This document shows positions 16,577-25,415 of a DNA stretch of 64,000 nucleotides, in pieces. Each line of letters opens with the position of its first letter. The first letter of the stretch is position 1. The notes below the pieces were generated by a model that worked only from the letters and a program-made list of their open reading frames with translations, did no database searches and had not been told where the DNA came from. Where the stretch lies: NCBI GenBank assembly GCA_964519995.1, contig CAZFLY010000001.1:1-64000 (forward strand), written 5' to 3'. The stretch is from CAZFLY01 sp964519995 (GTDB lineage: Bacteria > Planctomycetota > Phycisphaerae > Sedimentisphaerales > Anaerobacaceae). The translations under genes and the position numbers were made by a program.

Positions 16577-18670
16577 ATGGAGGCGAGGCAAGAAACAAAA
16601 AGCAGACTGGAATTATTAACACCGGTTCAATACCTCAAGGGCGTCGGACCGGCAAGGGCCAAAATCTTTGCGCATGCCGGCGTGCATACTGTCGGAGACC
16701 TGTTAGAGTACTATCCCCGTGACTGGATTTTCGCACCGAAGGCGATAAAAATAGTCCAAATTCGACCCAATCAGACTGCTACTATTGTTGGCTTGATAGA
16801 ATCAATAGATTATCAAAGTTACCGAAACCCACCAATCTTTGAGGCTTTGATCAGTGACGATACGGGCCTATGCAAAGTCATTTGGTTTCACGGCGGTTTC
16901 TTGAGAAATCAGCTCAAGCCCGGCCAGATAATAACCGCATCCGGTAAAGCCACCACTTATAAGCACCAGTTGCAACTAACAAATCCCAAATTCCGTGTGC
17001 TTGAGCAGAAGAACTCAAGGCCTAGTGAATATTTTAGCGGCGGAGCCTATCCGGCGGCAGGAGGCCTTACAAGTGCACAGATTAAACGCATAGCTAGACC
17101 TGTGCTTGATAGGCTTGATGAGCTTGTGCCGGAGTTCTACGACAAGAATTTTCTCAAACAGGCAGATCTCATACCGAGAAAAGATGCCTTTTTCTGGATA
17201 CATCTGCCGGGCAATGAAGACAAATTGGCCAAAGCAAAACGCAGGTTAAAGTATGATGAGTTGTTTCTTATGCAGCTTGGACTGGCACTTAAACGATACA
17301 GCAGGCAACATTCATCGTCCGCCACTGCCTGCACCCTTACCGAAGAAATCGACAGGCGAATTCGCAAGCGGTTTCCATTTCTGCTTACAGAAGATCAGGA
17401 CCAGTGCATTGCTGAGATTGCTACTGATATGGCTATGTCTGAACCTATGAACCGCCTGCTGCAGGGTGACGTCGGCTCCGGCAAAACGGTGGTAGCGCTT
17501 TATGCGGCCCTGCTTGCTGTTGCCAACAAAACCCAAACTGTGATTATGGCACCAACTGAAATTCTGGCATCGCAGCATCTGCTAAGTATCGAGCGATATT
17601 TGAAGAACAGCAAAGTGCGAAGAGTATTGATCACGCGAGGTCTTACGGGCAGAAAACGAGCTGAGCTGCTGAACAAAATCAGGCGCGGAGCGATGGATAT
17701 TGTTGTTGGAACAGTGGCGCTATTGCAGAAGGATATTGAGTTCCACAGGCTGGGTCTGGTGGTCATTGATGAGCAGCACAAATTCGGCGTCCATCAGCGT
17801 GCGCAACTGCGGAAAGATACTACACCTCATTGCCTCGTCATGACGGCTACACCTATACCACGAACGTTAGCAATGACGGCCTTCGGCGACCTCGACGTAT
17901 CGGTCGTCAGACATTCGCCTCCCGGCAGAGGTACAGTTGTTACACGCCGGATCGACAGGGGCGACCGGCAAAAAGCGTATGAATTTATCCGTGAGAGGCT
18001 CAAGGCAAAAAGGCAGGTATATTTCGTTTATCCCCGCATTGTCGAAACAGAACAAAATGGCGACATTAAGGCAGCGACTGAAGGGTGGAAGCAACTCTCG
18101 AGGGAAGTGTTCCCGGAATTCGAGGTTGAACTTTTACATGGCCGAATGCCTTCTGTGAAAAAGCAGCGAATTATGTCGGAATTCCGCAAAGGCAAAATAG
18201 ATGTTCTTGTCTCAACCGTAGTGGTTGAAGTGGGCATTGACGTTCCGAATGCAACCATAATGGTCGTCGAAGGAGCTGAAAGATTTGGATTAGCCCAGCT
18301 TCATCAATTAAGGGGGCGAATCCGTAGAGGCGAAGCCAAATCATACTGCCTTCTGTTTGCTGACACGAGCAGTAACATCGCAAAAGGCAGACTCGAGGTA
18401 CTAACCAGATGCAGTGACGGGTTTGAAATTGCTGAGCACGATTTGCGTCTGCGGGGTCCTGGTGAACTATTCAGCACACGACAGCACGGTCTGCCGGATT
18501 TGAAGATTGCGAACATCATTGAGGATTTCGATCTTCTGGCTTTGGCAAGGAAAAACGCCTTTGAACTTGCCGCGAAGGACCCAATGCTGACAGGGCCTGC
18601 TCACAGGAACATCCGTCGGGCACTTTTAGACAAGTTTGGTGATTCACTTGGCTTGGTTGATGTTGGCTAG
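16577..18670 (+). CDS. recG: ATP-dependent DNA helicase RecG
   Basis: Remodels stalled replication forks and recombination intermediates. From the ATG at 16577 (MEARQETKSRLELLTPVQYLK) it has about 697 residues, the usual size. The frame stays open upstream to 16427, but that extension crosses a palindromic tract (CTCCGCAGGACGCCTTACGG at 16484 on) and is probably not translated; 16526 is another possible start. Order of domains: wedge/OB region beginning with LKGVGPARA, then helicase motifs GDVGSGKTVVAL (Walker A), VVIDEQHKFG (DEQH box), TATPIPRTLAM, and the C-terminal lobe with GIDVPNATIMVVEGAERFGL and QLHQLRGRIRRG. All catalytic motifs are intact. Confidence 0.96.
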   Translation: MEARQETKSRLELLTPVQYLKGVGPARAKIFAHAGVHTVGDLLEYYPRDWIFAPKAIKIVQIRPNQTATIVGLIESIDYQSYRNPPIFEALISDDTGLCKVIWFHGGFLRNQLKPGQIITASGKATTYKHQLQLTNPKFRVLEQKNSRPSEYFSGGAYPAAGGLTSAQIKRIARPVLDRLDELVPEFYDKNFLKQADLIPRKDAFFWIHLPGNEDKLAKAKRRLKYDELFLMQLGLALKRYSRQHSSSATACTLTEEIDRRIRKRFPFLLTEDQDQCIAEIATDMAMSEPMNRLLQGDVGSGKTVVALYAALLAVANKTQTVIMAPTEILASQHLLSIERYLKNSKVRRVLITRGLTGRKRAELLNKIRRGAMDIVVGTVALLQKDIEFHRLGLVVIDEQHKFGVHQRAQLRKDTTPHCLVMTATPIPRTLAMTAFGDLDVSVVRHSPPGRGTVVTRRIDRGDRQKAYEFIRERLKAKRQVYFVYPRIVETEQNGDIKAATEGWKQLSREVFPEFEVELLHGRMPSVKKQRIMSEFRKGKIDVLVSTVVVEVGIDVPNATIMVVEGAERFGLAQLHQLRGRIRRGEAKSYCLLFADTSSNIAKGRLEVLTRCSDGFEIAEHDLRLRGPGELFSTRQHGLPDLKIANIIEDFDLLALARKNAFELAAKDPMLTGPAHRNIRRALLDKFGDSLGLVDVG

Positions 18671-18803
18671 CTGTCACCGAGGTTGTTGTGAACGCGTATA
18701 GGATGATATTGAATAACGCTGCATTGAGACTCTCCCTCAGAGATGACTACCCGGTGACTTTCCTACGGCTTTTAGCACAGTCTTTGCGATTGACAATGGA
18801 TGG

Positions 18804-20615
18804 GTGACGGCTGATAATCTGCTTATGAAGGTTGTCTACAAAAACAAGCGGCTCGAGCATATCCTCGTTGGTGTCAAAGCTCTCACATCTGCAATGGTCG
18901 TCGCTTCATTTATTATGCTCTTCGGCTTTGATGAGCCAATATTGCCTGTGCACATTCTATACAAAATTCAGATCGGTATGCTGTGTGTCTTTCTATCCGG
19001 CAAGGTTATTCGACTTTTCAATGCAGAATCTGCAAAAGGATTCATAACTGCCAACTGGTTTGAAATACCCCTCCTGATTGCACTGGGGGTGGTTGTCTTT
19101 GGTTCGGGGCGATGGTTTGGTGCATTTGAACCCTGTAAGGTCAGGCATTTGGGGGTAGGTATCTATCTTATAGTTGAGGTTGTCACCAAGATTTGTATTA
19201 CTTCGGTGAGCCTTGCGGCTTCCGGCAAAAACCCAACGCGTAGGCTAATCGCCTCTTTTTTAATTCTAATCGTCGCTGGAGCGGGTTTGCTTATGCTGCC
19301 GCGGGCTTCAGCTAAGGAACGTACAAGTTTCGTTAATGCTCTGTTTACAGCCACGAGTGCCACATGCGTCACCGGCCTTATTGTCAGAGACACCGGCCAA
19401 GATTTTAGCTCGATGGGGCAAATTGTTATTCTCGTACTGATTCAACTTGGCGGTCTGGGCATAGTCGTCTTTGGTGCCGTGTTTGCATTGCTGCTGGGCC
19501 AGGCATTTAGCTTGCGCGAGTCAGTCGCAATGCAGGATTTATTAAGCACAAGAACAGTTAGCCGAATAGGTAATATGATATTCTTTATTTTTGTCGGCAC
19601 TGTGATTTTTGAGGGCGTCGGCGCACTCTGCCTTTTCCGAATGTGGGATAATGTGCCCAGTTGGACCGGCAACATTCATCAGCAGTGGTTCTACAGTATA
19701 TTTCATTCAATAAGTGCTTTCTGCAATGCGGGCTTCAGTTTATTCAGTGACAGTTTTATTGGGTACAAAAGAAGCTGGGAAATATATTTGGTTGTCTGCC
19801 CTTTAATAGTCTTGGGTGGTCTTGGCTTTGGTGTACTCTATAATCTCGCTGATACTGCTGCCGATAGGGTCAAACGTTTTTTCAAGAAGCTGTTCTACAA
19901 ACAGTACAGGATTTCTATGGAAACGCCCAAAAGAATGCGTTTGCAAACAAAGATTGTCCTAACTGTAAGTGCTGGTCTTATCGTCCTTGGAGCGGGGGCA
20001 ATACTTTTATTTGATCGGTTCGCAGGTGCAAATCCCGCCAGCAATTATCCCGGTGTCTTGGGGGCACTGTTTCAATCGATCACAGCAAGAACAGCCGGAT
20101 TCAATACTCTGGACATTTCCGCGTTGTCAGCTTCGAGCAAATTTATGCTGATCTTGCTTATGTTTATAGGTGGTTCACCAGGCTCGACTGCTGGTGGTAT
20201 AAAAACGGTGACGTTGGCAGTAATAATTATGACTGTACTTGCCGCTCTGCGAAAGCGGTCTGACGTGGAGATGTTTAATCGTTCCATCAGAATAGTCGTT
20301 GTCGGAAGAGCAATTACCATTATGATGCTTTTTGTTGCTGTGTTATTCATTGCGACGCTGGCTCTGAGTATCACTGAAAACGGCAATTCAGCAGACTTTA
20401 GCATGATGGACATTATGTTTGAGACCTGTTCGGCATTGGGTACGGTGGGGCTTACGACCGGCAAGACGGCCTTTTTGACAAGCGTAGGGAAATTGATTAT
20501 CATTGCCGTAATGCTTATCGGCAGATTGGGACCGCTGACGCTTTTGGCATCAGTGACGTTTAACCTGAAGCTAGTTCGATACAACTATCCCGATGAAGCA
20601 ATAATTGTTGGATAA
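18804..20615 (+). CDS. ktrB: Potassium channel subunit of a Ktr/Trk uptake system
   Basis: A large membrane protein (603 residues from GTG 18804, 596 from ATG 18825) of the TrkH/KtrB/HKT superfamily, which moves K+ (often with Na+) inward. It shows the fourfold pore repeat: SATCVTGLIV, SAFCNAGFSL, TARTAGFNTL and SALGTVGLTTG, each with the filter glycine. An N-terminal extension of about 150 residues with several helices precedes the core, longer than in Bacillus KtrB and seen in other planctomycete-type proteins. The ktrA gene for the cytoplasmic gating ring follows 83 bp downstream on the same strand, so both form one operon. Confidence 0.92.
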   Translation: MTADNLLMKVVYKNKRLEHILVGVKALTSAMVVASFIMLFGFDEPILPVHILYKIQIGMLCVFLSGKVIRLFNAESAKGFITANWFEIPLLIALGVVVFGSGRWFGAFEPCKVRHLGVGIYLIVEVVTKICITSVSLAASGKNPTRRLIASFLILIVAGAGLLMLPRASAKERTSFVNALFTATSATCVTGLIVRDTGQDFSSMGQIVILVLIQLGGLGIVVFGAVFALLLGQAFSLRESVAMQDLLSTRTVSRIGNMIFFIFVGTVIFEGVGALCLFRMWDNVPSWTGNIHQQWFYSIFHSISAFCNAGFSLFSDSFIGYKRSWEIYLVVCPLIVLGGLGFGVLYNLADTAADRVKRFFKKLFYKQYRISMETPKRMRLQTKIVLTVSAGLIVLGAGAILLFDRFAGANPASNYPGVLGALFQSITARTAGFNTLDISALSASSKFMLILLMFIGGSPGSTAGGIKTVTLAVIIMTVLAALRKRSDVEMFNRSIRIVVVGRAITIMMLFVAVLFIATLALSITENGNSADFSMMDIMFETCSALGTVGLTTGKTAFLTSVGKLIIIAVMLIGRLGPLTLLASVTFNLKLVRYNYPDEAIIVG

Positions 20616-20698
20616 TTCGTTGTGTGTCGCGGGTATTGCGCATTGTGCAGTCGAAACTTCCCGGTGTATAACACAATACGAGATGAGAGGGACGAGTT

Positions 20699-21379
20699 AT
20701 GAGGCAGTTCGCTGTAATAGGACTTGGGCGCTTCGGGCAGAAACTTGCTGTTGCTCTGGCGATGAGCGGCGCGGAAGTTATCGCGATTGATAAAGACAGA
20801 AACGAGATAGAGCTTATCCGTGATCAGGTAAGTCATGCGGTCCGGCTCGATAGCACCGATGAGGAGGCCCTTAAAGCACAGGGCGTCGATAAGGTCGACG
20901 TCGCTATTATTGGAATGGGGCAGAACAATTTCGAGTCGGCAATCTTAACCGTGGTGAACCTGCGACAAATGGGTATCAAGCAAATATACGCACGGGCTGA
21001 AACCTTAGTCGCTGGCGAAGTCTTTTCCAAAGTAGGAGCAACCGACGTTATTTATCCTGAAATCGAGTCTGCTCAGAGGTGGGGATACAAACTTATCGCT
21101 CCGCAGATTGGTGAAAAAATAGATTTTGCCCCGGGTTACAGCCTTGCCCGCATAAAGGCACCTGCCAGCTTCGACGGCAGGACCGTTATGGATTTGCAAC
21201 TGCGGCAGAAATACAATGTGAATCTGGTTTTGATTAAGCGGGGTGAGGACAGCAAGGCCAAGAAGAGTGAAAAGGGCTCGATTATAAACGTTCCTATGCC
21301 CAGCACCGTCATTTACGAGGATGATATCCTGATGGTCGCCGGCTCCGACGCAGACTTGGCAAAGCTGCCGCAAGAATAG
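20699..21379 (+). CDS. ktrA: Regulatory RCK subunit of potassium uptake
   Basis: A 226-residue soluble protein with an N-terminal RCK_N/TrkA_N Rossmann domain (FAVIGLGRFGQKLA at 4-17, IDKD at 35-38) that binds ATP/ADP or NAD(H), and a C-terminal RCK_C domain from about residue 140 (LARIKAPASFDGRTVMDL...DDILMVAGS). A single RCK pair, not the tandem repeat of TrkA, marks it as KtrA type. It would form an octameric ring gating the membrane protein encoded just upstream. The C-terminal domain of KtrA proteins often binds c-di-AMP; binding here cannot be read from sequence. Confidence 0.93.
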   Translation: MRQFAVIGLGRFGQKLAVALAMSGAEVIAIDKDRNEIELIRDQVSHAVRLDSTDEEALKAQGVDKVDVAIIGMGQNNFESAILTVVNLRQMGIKQIYARAETLVAGEVFSKVGATDVIYPEIESAQRWGYKLIAPQIGEKIDFAPGYSLARIKAPASFDGRTVMDLQLRQKYNVNLVLIKRGEDSKAKKSEKGSIINVPMPSTVIYEDDILMVAGSDADLAKLPQE

Positions 21380-21409
21380 TGGGAATACCTACCGACCCAG
21401 TCGTATTAT

Positions 21410-22438
21410 TCAGGTCTTTCTGTATTTTCTAAGCATGTCGAGTGCATTCTGCACGTCTTGTGGTAATACTGCCTCGAATTCCACCATCTGGTTGGTTGTG
21501 GGATGTCTGAATTCAAGCGTCCAGGCATGAAGGGCGCAGCGAGTTATAACAGGATCCTGCGCGGCAGGTTCAGCATCCTGCAACTGCCAGGGATACACTA
21601 ACTTTCCGCCATACATTTCGTCGGCGACAATTGGATGCTTTATGTAAGAAAGGTGTACGCGAATCTGGTGCGTACGCCCCGTATGCGGGGTGAGTTTTAG
21701 CAGCGAAAAACCACGGAATGGCTCCAGCACCTCGTAGAATGTAACGGCTTCTTTGCCCATTTCGGGTCTGATTGCGTACTTCTCTCTGATTCTTGGGTGC
21801 ACGCCAAGTGGTGCTTTTATACGGTCGCGGGTTAGGTCCGGCTCGCCGTGAACAATAGCAAGATAAGTTTTGTTGACCTGTCGATGTTCGAATTGCTTGG
21901 CGATTTTCCATTGGGCTGTATCGTTTTTTGTGACAACCATTACACCGGTTGTGTCTTTGTCGAGCCGATGAATGATGCCGGGCCTAAACTCTCCCAGCCC
22001 ACTCGATAGTTGATCCGAATAGTATACAAGCGCATTTACGAGCGTACCATGGGTGTTGCCTCTAGCAGGGTGTACAATCATATCAGCCGGCTTGTTGAGA
22101 ATGATCAAGTCGGAGTCCTCGAAAATAATGTCCAGCGGAATATTCTCGGGCGGTATATCTTTGCTCGGCGGCTCGGGAACAATCAGGCTAATTGTGTCGC
22201 CGTGACTTAGCTTAAAGCTTGGCTTGACAGTCTTGCCATTGACTTTGACAGCTCCATCTTTAATCGCATCCTGAATGAAGCGTCGACTTAAATTCCTTAA
22301 TCGACCATGAAGATATTTGTCAATCCGGCGTTCTTTGATAGAGACTCCCACGTGAAGTGTCAATGGCTCAAACCCCGGATATGGTGACTGGCACATCGTC
22401 TCTGGCTTGCTATTTGGCCGGTAGATTGGATTCAGCAA
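21410..22438 (-). CDS. rluD: RluA/RluD-family 23S rRNA pseudouridine synthase
   Basis: A 342-residue protein that turns uridines of large-subunit rRNA (or another RNA) into pseudouridine. An S4 RNA-binding domain is at about 33-85 (RIDKYLHGRLRNLSRR). The catalytic block IIHRLDKDTTGVMVV has Asp160, and GRTHQIRVHL marks the second part of the active site. RluD is the most likely name because of the S4 domain and length, but the RluA family has several close paralogues. Its start overlaps the 3' end of the preceding gene by 29 bp; an internal ATG at 22396 would leave a 13-bp gap. The two are probably cotranscribed. Confidence 0.88.
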   Translation of the reverse strand: MLNPIYRPNSKPETMCQSPYPGFEPLTLHVGVSIKERRIDKYLHGRLRNLSRRFIQDAIKDGAVKVNGKTVKPSFKLSHGDTISLIVPEPPSKDIPPENIPLDIIFEDSDLIILNKPADMIVHPARGNTHGTLVNALVYYSDQLSSGLGEFRPGIIHRLDKDTTGVMVVTKNDTAQWKIAKQFEHRQVNKTYLAIVHGEPDLTRDRIKAPLGVHPRIREKYAIRPEMGKEAVTFYEVLEPFRGFSLLKLTPHTGRTHQIRVHLSYIKHPIVADEMYGGKLVYPWQLQDAEPAAQDPVITRCALHAWTLEFRHPTTNQMVEFEAVLPQDVQNALDMLRKYRKT

Positions 22439-23297
22439 CGCTGCCGGTGTCGTCTAAACTCTGACGTTCGCTGTTGACGTCTTCAACCTCGGTGACACTG
22501 CTTTGTACCGTGGGCGCTGAAGCAACATTTTCAGTCAGGTTCGAATCGTTAGGCAAATTAGCCTCGACAGGACCCAGGTCGATGACCTGCGGCTCATAGG
22601 CTGCGATTAGGTCCGGTTTTGACGACGGCATAAAGGTAACCTCGCCTTTATAATCAGCCATAGTCTCAAGACGGTACTTGGCAGCATCTTGAGCTGTCGT
22701 ACCATCAAGTGCGGAGTCCATGGCGATGTCACGATATATTTGCTGAGCCTTATCGAAATTGCCCAGCTCTTCTTCACAAAGACCCAGACCAAATCTGGCC
22801 AGAGCAATCAAAGAGGAATTATGTGGTGCCTTCTGTAGAACCTCTGTGTAGCTGGCTTTTGCCAATTCGATCTGCTCAATTAACTCCTGCATGCTAACAT
22901 CCCCGAGGCGGTAATGCAGCTCCATCCGCAAAGCCTCAGCTCGTTTGATAAGCGCCAAAGCAGCCATTTGGCTGTCCTTTGTTTGTTTTGCGAATGACTC
23001 AAGATTCTCCGCGGGCTGAAGCAGTATAAATGAAATGTCCCTTCCCTGCTCCTGTGCCTGGAGGATTTGAACTTTATTATAGCGAAGCTGGTTGATTAGG
23101 TTTGTGAACCTAAGTTGTCTGCGAACCGTAACAACGTTCTTATTATAAACGAACCAAATATAAACAACCACGACTACAACTATGGCTGCTGAAATGCCGA
23201 TAATAGTTATACGGTTTTCCTTAACCCACTGTGGAAAGTGCGCTATCCACTCGGCCAGCTCGTTTGTTTTCAATTCGTGCCGATGGTCAGACCTCAT
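22410..23297 (-). CDS. Membrane-anchored tetratricopeptide-like protein
   Basis: A 295-residue protein with a short cytoplasmic N-terminus, one strong transmembrane helix at about 30-49 (IIGISAAIVVVVVVYIWFVY) and a helical repeat domain outside. The repeats LALIKRAEALRM, ASYTEVLQKAPHNSSLIALA and FGLGLCEEELGNFDKAQQIYRD look like TPR units, as in YfgM, which works with the SecYEG translocon and periplasmic chaperones. A Ser/Asn/Glu-rich tail of about 70 residues follows. YfgM-like function is a guess from architecture. Overlaps and precedes rluD. Confidence 0.7.
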   Translation of the reverse strand: MRSDHRHELKTNELAEWIAHFPQWVKENRITIIGISAAIVVVVVVYIWFVYNKNVVTVRRQLRFTNLINQLRYNKVQILQAQEQGRDISFILLQPAENLESFAKQTKDSQMAALALIKRAEALRMELHYRLGDVSMQELIEQIELAKASYTEVLQKAPHNSSLIALARFGLGLCEEELGNFDKAQQIYRDIAMDSALDGTTAQDAAKYRLETMADYKGEVTFMPSSKPDLIAAYEPQVIDLGPVEANLPNDSNLTENVASAPTVQSSVTEVEDVNSERQSLDDTGSVAESNLPAK

Positions 23298-23472
23298 TAT
23301 TGTCTCCGTTACCCATTTACAATTACGTGCCTATTAAGTTATCAAAACATAAACTGAATAGTTAAGCACTATTATAGCAAAACTTCTTTTACCTTGCAAA
23401 GACCTTGTTTAATGGATAAAATCATTACAAATAAATAAACGACATGTGCGATTATTGATAGTTGAGGTTAAA

Positions 23473-25347
23473 GTGCAGAAAAGAAGCAGGAAAAACACGA
23501 TCTTTTCCTTTTTATTTTTAGCTTTATCACTAATTTCGGATATTTGTCTGGCCAGAGAGCAAGTAAACAAAGGCGAAGACCCAATAGCAGGTGTTTGGGA
23601 CCCGACCAAATATATCAGTGTCGATGAAGTTCAGGCCGGAATGGATGCGTATTGCCTTACCTGTTACAGTGGTACCAAGGTTGAGAAGTTTGGGCTGGAG
23701 GTCTTGGACGTGATACGCAATGCGAATCCGAGGACCGGTCCGGGCAGCAAAGATGTAATTCTCGTTTTGGGCACAGACGAGCGTTTCATCCACACGGGCC
23801 CGGTCGGTGGGTGCAGTGGGTCGCCGGTTTATATTGGCGGCCGATTGGCTGGAGCACTGGCTTTCGCGTGGACCTTCAGTAAAGACCCGATTTACGGTGT
23901 CACGCCCATCAAGGAAATGCTTAGAGTCGGTCTGGATACTGCCGGACGAGGGGACACACAACCAGTACATCAAGTGGGATTTACCTTCGACCTTTCAAAG
24001 CCGATTGATCTTGCTGAAATCTACAAACAGATTGTTGTTGAACGAAGCCCTGAAAAAACGGATTCAACAGGTCTTGTGATGTTACCTTGCCCGTTGATTG
24101 TTTCCGGTCTGCCGGCACATGCATGTGAAGAATTGAATGCTTTGAGCGAACCTTTCGGACTTGTAGCTGTTACCGGCGGCGATAGTGGCAATGACAACAG
24201 TGAAGCCACAGCGAAGGCAAAGTTGGTTCCCGGAGCTTCTTTGGCTGTTCCTTATCTGACCGGCGACATAACAATGACCGCAATTGGAGCAGTGACCGAG
24301 GTCGTAGATGATAAAATCTATGGTTTTGGGCACTGGTTGCTCGGATATGGCGACATTGATTTACCAATGGCTACTGCGAAAATTCATGCGGTTGTCAGCA
24401 ATTTGCTACGCTCTTTCAAGGTTGGAAGTCAGCTTGAGATAATTGGAGCGTTGAGGCAGGACGAGTCAACTGCGGTCTATGGACAGATAGGCGCAGAAGC
24501 AAAGATGATACCTTTGACAATCCGGATTGATCGCTACAATGACACACAACAGCGAATTTATAACTGCCGGATAGCAAAAAATCAGGTGATTACGCCAACA
24601 TACCTTGGCGCTGTGGTGGCCGGTGCTGCGCTTATGCAAGGCGATTTGCCACCTCACCATATGATTGAATATAGGGTATCTCTTGGCATAGACGGCTTCG
24701 AACCGATTACTTACGATAATATGTCAACCGATATTGGTATGAAAAATGTAGCGTTGGAAAGCGCCAGCGTTGTGGCGCTTCTCATGAACAATCCTTACAA
24801 ACAAGTAGATATCGAATCATTAGATTTCGACATCCACATAAAGCCAAGTAGTATCCTTGCGCATATTTGGTCAGCCACCGTCTCTGATACAAAGGTCAAG
24901 CCTGGAGAACAAATCGAAGTCGAAGTTGTTGTGGAGTCATTCCTGGGCGCAAAGAAAAAATATGAATTTAGATTGACCATACCCGATAATTTGCAAGCAG
25001 GCAAATACCAGTTGGTTGTGTGCGGCTCAAACGATTACGAAGGGTTTTTGAGAAAAGCTGTTCCGTACAGGTTTGTCGCACAAAATTTGACGACCATGAT
25101 CGAGGCTATAAAAAAAATTCTACAAATGAAGCAAGATGCATTGTATTGCCTGCTGGTCTTACCACCGGCTGGTATTACAGTGGAACAGGCTGAGCTTCCT
25201 GATTTATCGGCAACGAAGTCTTTGATCCTGCAAGATGCCGCGAGGGCACTAAGAACTCAGGCTTACCCACACTGGCTGGAAGAAAGTGTTCAGACCGGTA
25301 CCATTGTGGCCGACAAGAGGACTATTCAAATAACAGTAGAGAAATAG
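23473..25347 (+). CDS. Exported SpoIVB-type (S55) peptidase domain protein
   Basis: A protein of 624 residues from GTG 23473; the frame opens at GTG 23446. After a signal peptide ending ISDICLA comes an S55 domain. The diagnostic block GPVGGCSGSPVYIGGRLAGA contains the catalytic-type Ser of CSGSP, followed by DPIYGVTPIKEML. In SpoIVB this serine protease activates membrane-bound processing, but many non-sporulating bacteria have S55 proteins of unknown role. Residues from about 200 on form a long beta-rich part, and 450-620 look like an Ig- or NPCBM-like accessory domain. A beta-propeller protein gene follows 68 bp downstream; the two probably act together at the cell surface. Confidence 0.8.
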   Translation: MQKRSRKNTIFSFLFLALSLISDICLAREQVNKGEDPIAGVWDPTKYISVDEVQAGMDAYCLTCYSGTKVEKFGLEVLDVIRNANPRTGPGSKDVILVLGTDERFIHTGPVGGCSGSPVYIGGRLAGALAFAWTFSKDPIYGVTPIKEMLRVGLDTAGRGDTQPVHQVGFTFDLSKPIDLAEIYKQIVVERSPEKTDSTGLVMLPCPLIVSGLPAHACEELNALSEPFGLVAVTGGDSGNDNSEATAKAKLVPGASLAVPYLTGDITMTAIGAVTEVVDDKIYGFGHWLLGYGDIDLPMATAKIHAVVSNLLRSFKVGSQLEIIGALRQDESTAVYGQIGAEAKMIPLTIRIDRYNDTQQRIYNCRIAKNQVITPTYLGAVVAGAALMQGDLPPHHMIEYRVSLGIDGFEPITYDNMSTDIGMKNVALESASVVALLMNNPYKQVDIESLDFDIHIKPSSILAHIWSATVSDTKVKPGEQIEVEVVVESFLGAKKKYEFRLTIPDNLQAGKYQLVVCGSNDYEGFLRKAVPYRFVAQNLTTMIEAIKKILQMKQDALYCLLVLPPAGITVEQAELPDLSATKSLILQDAARALRTQAYPHWLEESVQTGTIVADKRTIQITVEK

Positions 25348-25415
25348 CAGCGAAAAAAGTACAGCTATCTACAAATTTTTCTATGTCGTTTTGGTTTTTA
25401 ACCTGTGGAGTTGCC

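Noticed and set aside
18671..18803. c-di-AMP (ydaO-type) riboswitch before the potassium transporter
   Set aside because: The 133-bp leader lacks the conserved motifs I would expect and is too short.
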